The translations under genes were made by a program, and so were the position numbers. A stretch of DNA of 64,000 bases. Origin: AP-15 sp963737145. GTDB lineage: Bacteria; Pseudomonadota; Alphaproteobacteria; ATCC43930; CGMCC-115725. Below the pieces are notes generated by a model. The model was not told the DNA's origin. It searched no databases and saw nothing but the letters and a program-made list of their open reading frames with translations. Positions 52,957 through 61,749 of this stretch are shown one piece after another. The stretch is taken from NCBI GenBank assembly GCA_963737145.1, contig CAVTRO010000005.1:186001-250000 (forward strand). The letters are read 5' to 3'. The first letter of the stretch is position 1; each line of letters opens with the position of its first letter.

Positions 52957-53670
52957 ATGGCGCTCTCCGACGTGAAGGCTCTCACTTTCGACGTGTTCGG
53001 CACGGTGGTGAACTGGCGCGACAGCATCGCGCGCGAGGCGAAACGCTTCCTCGGGCCGAAGGGCTACGAGAAGGATTGGCACACCTTCGCCGACCGCTGG
53101 CGGGCCCGCTATCAGCCGGCGATGGATAAAGTGCGCAAGGGCGAGCGGCCCTGGGCCAGGCTCGACGACCTGCATCGCGAGAACCTGGTCGAGCTCCTGA
53201 AGGAATTTGAAATCACCGGGCTCGGCGAGGGTGACATCGACCACCTCAACCGCGCCTGGCACCGCCTCGACGGGTGGCCCGACAGCGTCGAAGGGCTCAC
53301 CCGCCTCAAACGCAAGTTCATCCTTGCGACTTTGTCGAACGGCAATGTCGCGCTGATGGTCAACATGGCCAAATACGCGGGGTTGCCGTGGGATGTGATC
53401 CTCGGCGCGGAGATCGCCCACGCCTACAAACCGCAGCCCGAGGCCTACGACCGCAGCGCTGCGCTGCTCGACCTCAAACCCGAGCAGTGCATGATGGTGG
53501 CCGCGCATAATGGCGATCTCGTCGCGGCGCGCAGCCGCGGGTTTCGCACCGCCTTTGTCGGCCGGCCGCTCGAACACGGCCCCCATAAGAGCAGGGATCT
53601 CAAAGCCGAGCACGATTTCGACGTCATCGCCGCCGATTTTATCGATCTGGCAACCAAGCTCGGCTGCTGA
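52957..53670 (+). CDS. Haloacid dehalogenase type II (HAD superfamily)
   Basis: A 237-residue HAD hydrolase of the L-2-haloacid dehalogenase group. The nucleophile motif I is LTFDVFGTVVNWR (Asp in TFDVFGT). Motif II is LATLSNGN. Then come Lys in AHAYKPQPEAYDR and the last motif AAHNGDLVAARSRGFRTAFV. Whether it cleaves carbon-halogen bonds or phosphates is not certain from sequence. It lies on its own between secreted-protein genes. Confidence 0.9.
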   Translation: MALSDVKALTFDVFGTVVNWRDSIAREAKRFLGPKGYEKDWHTFADRWRARYQPAMDKVRKGERPWARLDDLHRENLVELLKEFEITGLGEGDIDHLNRAWHRLDGWPDSVEGLTRLKRKFILATLSNGNVALMVNMAKYAGLPWDVILGAEIAHAYKPQPEAYDRSAALLDLKPEQCMMVAAHNGDLVAARSRGFRTAFVGRPLEHGPHKSRDLKAEHDFDVIAADFIDLATKLGC

Positions 53671-53821
53671 GAAATTCACACCGGGGTTTCCACCAGCCTG
53701 CTCGTTAAAAGCCCGCGGGATTGGGCAACCGGGACCCGGTGGCTCGCTAAACTCGCCTCGGGGACAAGAGGGTTGACTGGCCCGCCCTTGGCCTACATCT
53801 TTTCGTTCTGAGGGGGGTCCC

Positions 53822-54109
53822 ATGAGTAGAACGCTTATTCTGATTGCTGGGGTATTCGCCTTTCTGTCGGGGGCGCAGGGCGCTTCGGCATTTTCAACGC
53901 GGCAGGTCGATCCCGTGACTGCAAACGACCGCCTGGCCGACCCGGATGAACTCGCGGACAAGATGTCAAACGGGCAATCTGGCGGAACGACTTTCGGGCT
54001 GCCCGGCGGCGGGAAACTTCAGTTTTCGGCACCGCCGTCGAGCGGCACCGCGAACAGCCCGTTTATTACGAGCCCCAGCACGGTATTCGTGCCGAGCGAA
54101 CATCGGTAA
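53822..54109 (+). CDS. Small exported hypothetical protein
   Basis: A 95-residue protein with a good GGGG ribosome site and a signal peptide (MSRTLILIAGVFAFLSGAQG, cut near ASA-FS). The mature part is polar and rich in Gly, Ser and Pro, without cysteines. No family is recognised. Confidence 0.65.
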   Translation: MSRTLILIAGVFAFLSGAQGASAFSTRQVDPVTANDRLADPDELADKMSNGQSGGTTFGLPGGGKLQFSAPPSSGTANSPFITSPSTVFVPSEHR

Positions 54110-54261
54110 TTCGCGGGGGTCCGGGCCAGGTACCTGCAGCAACCCGGCTCCACGCCGCAGCTAACAGCGCCCGAGAGCGGCAGAAAGCCTGGCGAGTTTC
54201 ACACCGCGGTATGAGATCTCGTAGGACGGGGTGAAACCTTGATCGGGGCGGGAAGGCGTCC

Positions 54262-54444
54262 CTATCCCGACCACCCCCCTGCGTACAGCCCGATGAAGAC
54301 CAGAGCAGTCCCGGCGGTCATGAGGCCGATGCTCAAACCCTTACCGGCCTGCCCCATCCGGTTCAGCGTCAGCGTGAGCCCCATCACGACGAAGCCGGCC
54401 AGGCTCAGCATATTCATGCCGAAGAGAATGTCTCTGGTGAGCAC
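54262..54444 (-). CDS. Putative two-helix small membrane protein
   Basis: A 60-residue protein starting with GTG; two hydrophobic helices (MNMLSLAGFVVMGLTLTL and SIGLMTAGTALVFIGLYAGG) joined by a short charged turn. A GGGG lies upstream. Both the small size and the lack of family likeness keep confidence moderate. Confidence 0.5.
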   Translation of the reverse strand: MLTRDILFGMNMLSLAGFVVMGLTLTLNRMGQAGKGLSIGLMTAGTALVFIGLYAGGWSG

Positions 54445-54579
54445 CGCCCCTGCCCTCGGTCGGGTTTCTTCACGTGGGGAACGAAATTACCGCGTTTTCG
54501 AGGCGGCGCCACCGGGTTCACTCGGCTAACGCGCGCGCTCCGCCCCAATTTGGCCCGCCTGGCTAGGCAAGCCGGTCCA

Positions 54580-54663
54580 ACGTGCCGGTGCCGGACTGGA
54601 CAGATGCGCGGGCGGCGCTCGCGGGGGTGCTGGGGTTGCCGGCGGAGGATATTCGGGTAAGGG
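54580..54663 (+). pseudogene. Possible molybdenum hydroxylase large-subunit scrap
   Basis: The forward frame reads DWTDARAALAGVLGLPAEDI and then RV, the pattern that precedes the VGGGFG motif in xanthine-oxidase-type large subunits. No further similarity is seen. It would be a third fragment of this family in the window, but it is too short to be sure. Confidence 0.3.
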
Positions 54664-54670
54664 ACCGCGA

Positions 54671-55348
54671 TCAACGCGACAAGATAAGAACCAGCCGCTT
54701 ATAGTCGAGGGTCACAGTACCGAATTTCGAAAGAAAACTCTGGCCTAGTAGAGGCTCGCCCCGCACCGGACTAATGGTGGCTGTAACATTCCTGATCGCG
54801 TGCTCACCGACTTGCACCTCGCGGAGAACTATCAGATCACTGACTTCTTCCGAGCCATTAGCGAGCTGATACCGGCTTTTTCCGACGAAGTCGCCGCTCG
54901 TCAGCGCGCCGGCTCGCATTAGCGTGAGCGCGAGGTCGGCTGGTATCACCAGAGCCGAAGCGCCGGTATCTAACAGAAATGGTAACGTAATTGTGTCGTT
55001 TATCCGAACGGGTACGCGGTACGTGTCGCCGCGCCTTTCGATTTTGATTTCCTGTGGTCCCCGCGGGGCCAGAAGTGAGGGAGTTGGCTGGAACGGCGGC
55101 TCACCCCCGCTGCTGTGAGGAAGGCCGCATTGTCGCAGTGCCTCCTCGTCCGCATCGTGAGACGGTGCAAAAATAGCATACCGTTCGCGCTCCTCGATCA
55201 CGGATTGCAAGGACCTGCGTTCTAACGATGCTCCGCCACTGAGGGCGGTTTCATAATGGCGCTCCACATCAGTTGCGCATCCGGCGAGAAGGACCACAAT
55301 CATCAGCAATTTGAGCGGCCGCCTGGGTGTGTGGGTGAGGCGGAACAT
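54671..55348 (-). CDS. Retropepsin-like aspartic protease lipoprotein
   Basis: A 225-residue protein with a lipoprotein signal (MIVVLLAGC lipobox) and a C-terminal retropepsin-like clan AA domain. The catalytic motif is FLLDTGASALVIP, followed by the flap-like strand KSRYQLANGSEEV and a final PLLGQSFLSKFGTVTLDY that matches the bacterial retropepsin/DUF4124-type end. It is probably a membrane-anchored periplasmic peptidase. The start has GGAGA upstream. It is in the less GC-rich accessory region. Confidence 0.85.
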   Translation of the reverse strand: MFRLTHTPRRPLKLLMIVVLLAGCATDVERHYETALSGGASLERRSLQSVIEERERYAIFAPSHDADEEALRQCGLPHSSGGEPPFQPTPSLLAPRGPQEIKIERRGDTYRVPVRINDTITLPFLLDTGASALVIPADLALTLMRAGALTSGDFVGKSRYQLANGSEEVSDLIVLREVQVGEHAIRNVTATISPVRGEPLLGQSFLSKFGTVTLDYKRLVLILSR

Positions 55349-55713
55349 CGCTCGTCTCCAATATCACGGGGAACAGACCTAATCGTGCCCGAACTCATTG
55401 TTGAATGCAACCGGAACGGGTGCTTGCCTCAGCACATCGCCGAAGGCCGCCACATCGCTTACGGCTCGCCCCTTCGTAGATGGCTCTAGTTTCGACCCGC
55501 CTTTGGGGCGAGCCGCTCGGCAAGAGGCGCTCAGATATGCGCCGCGGCCCCCGGTCCACGCCGTGGTACTCGCCGATCCCGACCCCGAACTCCACCGCCT
55601 GTCGCTCGCATTACTGCGGGCGGCATCTGGAAACTGAGGAATATCGGCGGCTCCGGCTTCGTGTGAGTGGAGCTTCACGGCTCCGCCGAACGAGGGCGGG
55701 CCGAGAATGCTCG
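55349..55713. other. Gap without convincing gene
   Basis: Some 365 bases between the lipoprotein and the zinc-ribbon gene. Open frames on both strands are Arg/Pro/Ser-rich and look like shadows. Nothing else is seen. Confidence 0.4.
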
Positions 55714-56679
55714 TCAGGGTGAAAGCGGCATCGCGTATTCGGGGAAGTCGTTTTGAATGGCGGCGGTCAATTCGTCGACAGCTCCTCCCATATTTCCCAA
55801 ATCCCATTTGACGGTAAAGAGGTGCTCCGTATCGAAGTGGGTTTTGAGCTGATCGAATTTCGTGCCCTCGCAGGTGTAGTAGACCTTCTTGCCACATCCC
55901 TCGGCGAAACCGGCCTCCCAGTAGGCGCCCCGGTTTTCGTCCGTCAGATCGGCGACAGCGAACTTGGCGACCCGCAGCTCTACTCGCATCCGCAGATCAA
56001 TCAGGCCTGATCTTGGTTTCGTATCTAACCGTCGCAGATCCACACCGATGGTCGAAATCCCGGTCCTAAATTGGGAGAAAGCCCGATCCACAGCCGGGTT
56101 GGCGTAGCCCATTGCCATGAACGCCAGGTTGCTATCGACCCGAGCCATGCGTAGGTCCTCAAAGCGGGACCAGCCTCGGAACGTCAATCGGTAATCAACG
56201 GTTCCTGCCGCAGTAGATGATCGAGTTGAGATCAGGTGCTCAGCGGACAAATGCTCCGCTAAATAGAGAAATCCGCTTGTCTCACCTTTGGTTGGATCAT
56301 CTCCGCTTCCGACCAACCCCGCGATCTCGATTGGTCGACAAGCGACCCACTGATCCGGGGCACGCGCAGATTGACCGAGATAGTCAATGAAGTAATCTGC
56401 TTGTTGTCGTGGGTTTGGTAGTCGATCTGTCTCCCAGATCGCAATGAGCCAGCTTTGCTGCACCAGAAAACGCCGTTCAGGCGTGCTGGCAGTCCGCCGC
56501 AGCGCATGGCTGGTTATGGCCCATCGGATCGGCACCTTGCGGATGAAGTTGCCTTGTAACGCAGATAGAGCTTCATGGGTGATGCGGTATGGACCACAGC
56601 GCGGACAATCGACATCTGAGTTCCGGCTAGCCGTCGGTGAGAAAATCGCGTCGACGCCGCAAATCGGGCAGGATATCAC
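55714..56679 (-). CDS. Zinc-ribbon protein with nucleoside deoxyribosyltransferase/TIR-like C-terminal domain
   Basis: A 321-residue protein that starts with GTG (GGGGAG upstream). The N-terminus is a zinc ribbon (Cys4, Cys7, Cys25, Cys28). A central helical part follows, then a C-terminal Rossmann-like domain. There the pattern FMAMGYANPAVDRAF, IGVDLRRLDTKPRSG and VAKFAVADLTDENRGAYWEAG, then FAEGCGKKVYYTCE, is that of nucleoside 2-deoxyribosyltransferase-like/TIR-like proteins. The Glu in YWEAGFAEG is a candidate catalytic residue. Such domains occur in defence effectors that consume nucleotides or NAD, but that role is only inferred. It has a lower GC content than its neighbours, which suggests transfer. 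Confidence 0.75.
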   Translation of the reverse strand: MISCPICGVDAIFSPTASRNSDVDCPRCGPYRITHEALSALQGNFIRKVPIRWAITSHALRRTASTPERRFLVQQSWLIAIWETDRLPNPRQQADYFIDYLGQSARAPDQWVACRPIEIAGLVGSGDDPTKGETSGFLYLAEHLSAEHLISTRSSTAAGTVDYRLTFRGWSRFEDLRMARVDSNLAFMAMGYANPAVDRAFSQFRTGISTIGVDLRRLDTKPRSGLIDLRMRVELRVAKFAVADLTDENRGAYWEAGFAEGCGKKVYYTCEGTKFDQLKTHFDTEHLFTVKWDLGNMGGAVDELTAAIQNDFPEYAMPLSP

Positions 56680-57575
56680 GTCTGGCTACTCCCCATTTTC
56701 GAAATAGTTTTGGAGCGGGACGAGCAGGTTCTGAGCGGAGCCCGAGGGGTAGAATACTCCAGCTGTAAGACAACGATTGCGATTTGTGGTTACCCCCAAG
56801 ACAACGGACGGATAAGCCAATCGCGGACGACTTGGGTCCCATACCGCCGCCTGGGGGACCTTCCCCCCGGTCATGGTCAGCGCCGGCCCAGGTCCAGGGT
56901 TTTGGCGCTTGGACGCGGGATAGCGGATGGCTAGCGCTGGACACCCGGTCGGGGCTTGTGATACGCGCGCAAGGGATGCGCGGGCGAGAGCCAAAGTTTC
57001 GGAGGGCCCAGGGGCTAAGTGGTTGTTCTGCCAAAAGTCCGCCAGACCAACCGGGACCTCGATCCCGTGAAACAGTAGCGGCGGTGCTTTTCCGGGGGAT
57101 ATTCAGGCCATTTTTCGGGCTTTTTTGGCGGATTTCCGCCATGACCCTCCAACCCCCGAAACTCCGCGCGGGCCTTTGTAAGCCTTTGAAATGACACGGG
57201 TCGGGTTCTCAGATTTCGCGCTTTCCAGTAAGCATTTGCACGCCACGGATTTTTGCCTCCGAGGGACCCGCTGCCAGTTTGGGACCCTACCACCGGGTGG
57301 GGAGACCGCCCCGGCACCCGCTTCCGGCCCGGCACCTGATCAGTGTGGACTCCGGCGCTGGGACGCGGCGATGCGGACCACGGTCTCGGCACTTGGTGCC
57401 CATTTCATGCCGATCCGCGGGGAGGAGAGCCTGAACGCGACGGGCTCGATAACCAGCGCCGGTTACCGCCGGGCAACGCGGCCTGATTAGCTCCAAACCG
57501 CTCTTGCCGCTTACCTCTCGCTTTACCCGCCGCGAGAGCTGGATCCGCTCCGATGATCTAAGCTCTTGAAAAGAA
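56680..57575. other. Gene-poor stretch next to tRNA-Val
   Basis: Nearly 900 bases with only Arg/Pro-rich open frames on both strands, none with a ribosome site or family likeness. It lies at the 3' end of the tRNA gene, a common integration point, but no direct repeat of the tRNA end was found. Confidence 0.45.
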
Positions 57576-57650
57576 TGGTGGGCGCGACTGGGATTGAACC
57601 AGTGACCCCTACGATGTCAACGTAGTGCTCTCCCGCTGAGCTACGCGCCC
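57576..57650 (-). tRNA. tRNA-Val (anticodon GAC)
   Basis: The minus strand folds as a full cloverleaf: acceptor GGGCGCG/CGCGCCC, D arm GCTCAGCGGGAGAGC, anticodon arm CTACG-TTGACAT-CGTAG with GAC at the anticodon, and T arm CTGGTTCAATCCCAG. The 3' CCA is encoded (57576-57578). Confidence 0.97.
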
Positions 57651-57717
57651 GTGACCACGGTCGGGGTGGGGACGAGGGTGTAGCGAAATTGCGGACGGCA
57701 GGCAAGCTGCGGCAGCG

Positions 57718-58497
57718 TCAGGCGGGGCCTGAGAGAAAAGGACCGACGGTCTGCAGGAAGGCTTGCGGCTGTTCGGCATGAACCCAGTGTCCCGCACCCT
57801 CGATGCGCGTGATCCGGGCCTGCGGGAACAGTTGCCGGATGCCGGGTACGTGCTCGGCTTGGATATAGTTGGAGCGGGCGCCCGCGACAAACAATGCCGG
57901 TCCCCGGTAGGCAGTGCCCGCCGGGAGGTCGGGAAAGCCGACGATCTGGGAGAAACCGCGCTCGATCGCGTCGAGGTTCAGGCGCCAACGTGCGCCATTT
58001 TCGTCGACCACCAGATTCTGCAACAAGAAAGCCCGCTCGGCGGGGTCGGGAACGGCCCCGGCTAGCGCTACATCGACCTCGGCGCGCCGCTTGACCTTGC
58101 TGAGATCGACGGCCCGCATGGCGCGGCTATAGGCGAGCAGGTTTGGCGGATTGGCAGCTGGGGCGATATCGACGATGACCAGCCGATCGACCTCACCGGG
58201 ATGGAGCAGAGCCATCACCATTGCGATCTTGCCGCCCATGCTGTGCCCCAGCAGGGCGGCATGCTCGATGCCGCGGGCGCGAAGCGTCGCCCGCAAATCT
58301 TCCACCATTTCGCGATAGGACACCCCGTCCGCCCAAGGCGAGGCGCCGTGATTGCGCAGATCGAAGGTTAGAACCCGGTGGTGCGCTGCGAGGTGCTGGG
58401 CGACCGACCGCCAATTCCGGCCGGAGCCGAAGAGCCCATGCAGGATCGCAACCGGCGGCCCGGAAACGAATTCGTTGGCGGCGAGCTCGAGCGGCAT
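57718..58497 (-). CDS. Alpha/beta hydrolase (YbfF-like esterase)
   Basis: A 259-residue hydrolase. The oxyanion region is VAILHGLFGSGRNWRSVAQ and the nucleophile elbow is LLGHSMGGKIAM (GHSMG). The acid and base lie later, with His in IEGAGHWVHAEQPQAF. The family includes short-chain thioesterases and esterases such as YbfF. The ATG at 58497 is preferred over an upstream start by family length. It is divergent from the acyl-CoA ligase gene, 88 bases away. Confidence 0.9.
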   Translation of the reverse strand: MPLELAANEFVSGPPVAILHGLFGSGRNWRSVAQHLAAHHRVLTFDLRNHGASPWADGVSYREMVEDLRATLRARGIEHAALLGHSMGGKIAMVMALLHPGEVDRLVIVDIAPAANPPNLLAYSRAMRAVDLSKVKRRAEVDVALAGAVPDPAERAFLLQNLVVDENGARWRLNLDAIERGFSQIVGFPDLPAGTAYRGPALFVAGARSNYIQAEHVPGIRQLFPQARITRIEGAGHWVHAEQPQAFLQTVGPFLSGPA

Positions 58498-58585
58498 ACC
58501 TATTCCCTTTCGTGCAGAACAACGATCCGCTTCCATGTAGAATTGTCCGGCAAAAAACCGTGGGGACGCGGTACGGGAGGAGGCG

Positions 58586-60223
58586 ATGCAGGGTTTGATG
58601 CCGGAGCGGCCGCTGCTGATTTCGTCGATCATCAGGCACGCGGCCGTGTATCACCGCGACACGGAAATCGTCTCGCAGACTGTCGAGGGCGGGATACACC
58701 GCTACACTTACGAGGCCGCCGAGCGGCGCGCCAAACGGCTCGCGCGGGCGTTGTTGAAGCTGGCGATCAGACCCGGCGACCGCGTCGGGACTCTCGCCTG
58801 GAACACGTTCCGCCATTTCGAGCTCTACTACGCGATCTCGGGGATCGGCGCGGTCTGCCACACGATCAACCCTCGGCTGTTCGACGATCAGATCGTCTAC
58901 ATAATCAATCACGCCGAAGACCGGCTGCTCTTTGTCGATGCGAGTTTTGCCCCGCTGATCGAGCGGCTTGCACCGCGTTTGCCGGCGGAATGCCGCATCA
59001 TATGGATGACCGGGGAGGGCGCCGAGCCCGCAACCGGCCGCAGTCTCCCACTCCACCCCTGCCATGAGGCGCTGATCAGCGCCGAAGACGAGGATTTCGA
59101 GTGGGCCGAATTCGATGAGCGCACGGCCTCCTCGCTTTGCTACACCTCGGGCACGACCGGCAATCCGAAAGGTGTGCTTTACAGCCACCGTTCCACGGTG
59201 CTGCACGCAATGGGGATTTCGCTACCCGATGGGATCTCGATCTCGGCGTCTGACGCCGTCTGCCCGGTAGTTCCGATGTTTCATGCCAACGCCTGGGCGA
59301 TTCCTTATGCGGCGCCAATGCAGGGCGCCAAGCTCGTGCTGCCGGGCCCGCGGTTGGATGGCCAGAGCCTTTATCAGCTCTTCGAGGCGGAACAGGTCAC
59401 GTTGGGCCTTGGCGTGCCGACGGTGTGGCTCAGCTTCGAGGCCTACCTTTCCGCAACGGGGGCGCGCTGCTCGACCCTTCGCCGGATCCTGTCGGGGGGC
59501 TCTGCGGTGCCGCCATCGATGGTCGAGGCCTTCGCCGGTCGAGGCATCGATGTACGGCAGGGCTGGGGAATGACCGAGATGAGCCCGCTCGGCACGACGG
59601 CCGCGCTCAAAGCGAAGCATCTCGGCCTCGATCCCGACGCACAGTTGAAGGTGAAGGCCAAGCAGGGCCGGCCGGTTTTCGGGGTCGAGATGAAGGTGGT
59701 CGACGACGCCGGTCAGCCTCAGCCCAATGACGGCACTTCGATGGGCGAACTGGTGGTGCGTGGCCCGTGGATCGTCAGCGGCTATTACGAGGACGCCGAT
59801 GCAACCGCCGCGGCGATGGACGAGGAGGGATGGTTCCGCACCGGCGATGTCGCGACGATCGACCCCGACGGCTACATGCAAATCATGGACCGGCGGAAGG
59901 ACGTCATCAAATCCGGCGGCGAGTGGATCAGCTCGATCGACCTCGAAAACGGCGCGATCGCCCATCCCGATGTCGCCGAAGCTGCCGTCGTGGCGGTGCC
60001 TCACCCGCGCTGGGCGGAGCGGCCGTTGCTGATCGTGACCCCGCGGCCGGAGTGTCGGCCGCAGCGCGACGACCTGCTCGCCTTTCTCGCCGAGCGCTTT
60101 CCGCGCTGGATGCTGCCCGACGACGTCGTCGTCCTCGACGAACTGCCTCACACGGCGACCGGAAAGGTTATGAAGCTTCGGCTGCGCGAGATGTTCCGCA
60201 ACCACCGGCTGCCCGAGCATTGA
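58586..60223 (+). CDS. AMP-dependent acyl-CoA synthetase/ligase
   Basis: A 545-residue ANL-superfamily ligase. Motifs are A3 (CYTSGTTGNPKGVLYSHRS), A5 (QGWGMTEMSPLG), A7/A8 (GWFRTGDVATIDPDGYMQIM, DRRKDVIKSGGEWIS) and the A10 lysine in LPHTATGKVMKL. It activates a medium- or long-chain fatty acid by forming an acyl-AMP and then an acyl-CoA. Its start has a GGGAGGAGG site. gltX begins 31 bases downstream. Confidence 0.92.
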   Translation: MQGLMPERPLLISSIIRHAAVYHRDTEIVSQTVEGGIHRYTYEAAERRAKRLARALLKLAIRPGDRVGTLAWNTFRHFELYYAISGIGAVCHTINPRLFDDQIVYIINHAEDRLLFVDASFAPLIERLAPRLPAECRIIWMTGEGAEPATGRSLPLHPCHEALISAEDEDFEWAEFDERTASSLCYTSGTTGNPKGVLYSHRSTVLHAMGISLPDGISISASDAVCPVVPMFHANAWAIPYAAPMQGAKLVLPGPRLDGQSLYQLFEAEQVTLGLGVPTVWLSFEAYLSATGARCSTLRRILSGGSAVPPSMVEAFAGRGIDVRQGWGMTEMSPLGTTAALKAKHLGLDPDAQLKVKAKQGRPVFGVEMKVVDDAGQPQPNDGTSMGELVVRGPWIVSGYYEDADATAAAMDEEGWFRTGDVATIDPDGYMQIMDRRKDVIKSGGEWISSIDLENGAIAHPDVAEAAVVAVPHPRWAERPLLIVTPRPECRPQRDDLLAFLAERFPRWMLPDDVVVLDELPHTATGKVMKLRLREMFRNHRLPEH

Positions 60224-60254
60224 TATCGCCGGCATCCCTCCCCATCCTCGGGGG

Positions 60255-61662
60255 ATGAGCGTCGTCGTCCGATTTGCCCCGTCGCCAACCGGGTTTCTGC
60301 ATATCGGCGGGGCGCGCACCGCACTCTTCAATTGGCTCTTCGCGCGGCATCACGGGGGCAAGTTCCTGCTGCGCATCGAGGACACCGACCGCGTCCGCTC
60401 GACCTCGGAGGCGGTGGCGGCGATCATCGACGGGCTCGACTGGCTGGGTCTAGGGTGGGACGGCGACATCGTCCACCAGTTCGAGCGCGCACCGCTTCAC
60501 GCTGAAATCGCGCGGCAGCTGCTGGCCGCCGGACACGCCTATCACTGTTATTGCACCCCGGCCGAGCTGGAGGCGATGCGCGAGCGGGCGCGAGCCGAGA
60601 AGCGCTCGGTCCGCTATGACGGGACCTGGCGAGACCGCGATCCGTCGGAGGCTCCTGCCGGGATTGCACCGGCGATCCGGCTGAGGGCGCCGCAGCACGG
60701 TTCGACGACGATCCACGACCTTGTTCAGGGAGAGGTGACGGTCGCCAATACCGAGCTCGACGATCTGATAATCCTGCGCGCCGACGCCACGCCGACCTAT
60801 AATTTGTCCGTCGTCGTCGACGACCACGACATGGGCATCACCCATGTGATCCGCGGCGACGACCACCTCAACAATGCGTTCCGCCAGAAGCAGATCTATG
60901 ACGCGCTCGGCTGGGCGGTGCCCGAATTCGCACATCTGCCGCTGATCCACGGCCCCGACGGCGCAAAGCTGTCGAAGCGGCATGGCGCGCTCGGTGTCGA
61001 TGTCTATCGCGAGCTCGGGTACCTGCCCGAGGCTCTTCGAAACTATCTGCTGCGCCTCGGCTGGAGCCACGGCGACGACGAGATCATTTCGACCGAACAG
61101 GCGATCGAGTGGTTCGACATCGATGCTGTCGGCCGCGCGCCGGCGCGGTTCGACTTCGCCAAGCTCGACAACCTGAACGGCCAATATATCCGCGCTGCCG
61201 AGGACGACCGCCTCGTCGCGCTGGTCGCGCCGAGACTTGAAAAGCTGGTCGGAAAGCGGCTCACCGACATCGGCCTCGGGCGCCTGCGAGAGGCCATGCC
61301 CGAGCTCAAGCTGCGCCCCAAGACCTTGGCCGAGCTGGCCGCCAATGCCCGTTTTCTGGTCGCGCCGCGGCCGATCCGGCTCGATGACAAGGCCGCGAGG
61401 TTGCTGAAGTCCGGAGGTGCGGCGGCTATTGGCGGATTTGATCGACGCCCTGCGCAGCGCGGAATGGCAGCCGGAGCGCCTCGAAGACGAGATCCGCTCT
61501 TTTGCCGATCAGAAGGGAACCAAGCTCGGCTCGGTCGCCCAGCCGTTGCGGGCCTCTCTGACCGGCTCGCTCGCTTCGCCGGGGATCTTTGCCGTAATGA
61601 AGATCCTGGGGCGCGAGGAGAGCCTTGGACGGATCGCCGATGTGGCCGGATCGGCGGAGTGA
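60255..61662 (+). CDS. gltX: Glutamyl-tRNA synthetase (frameshifted near the C-terminus)
   Basis: A class I aminoacyl-tRNA synthetase of about 469 residues if corrected. The HIGH-type motif is PSPTGFLHIGGARTALFN, and the KMSKS variant is AKLSKRHGAL. After residue about 386 the frame shifts: RLLKSGGAAAIGG replaces the expected RLLKS-EVRRLLADLIDAL, which continues in another frame to a stop at 61662. One surplus G in the run at 61413-61414 explains this. The gene is essential unless a second gltX exists, so a sequencing indel is the likeliest cause. It is upstream of gltA. Confidence 0.88.
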
Positions 61663-61749
61663 CGCGCGCGTTTGCCAAGTTCGCTCGACAAGCTTATTTT
61701 TGCAGTGCATCAGGCAACCGCCAGCAGGCTTAGCGACAGAGGTGGATCG

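Noticed and set aside
57191..57490. Forward open frame near tRNA-Val
   Set aside because: No ribosome site, no family, and amino-acid content typical of a random GC-rich frame.
57576..57650. Search for a duplicated tRNA-Val 3' end as an att site
   Set aside because: No second copy of the terminal bases was found by eye in the window, so an island boundary is not claimed as a feature.
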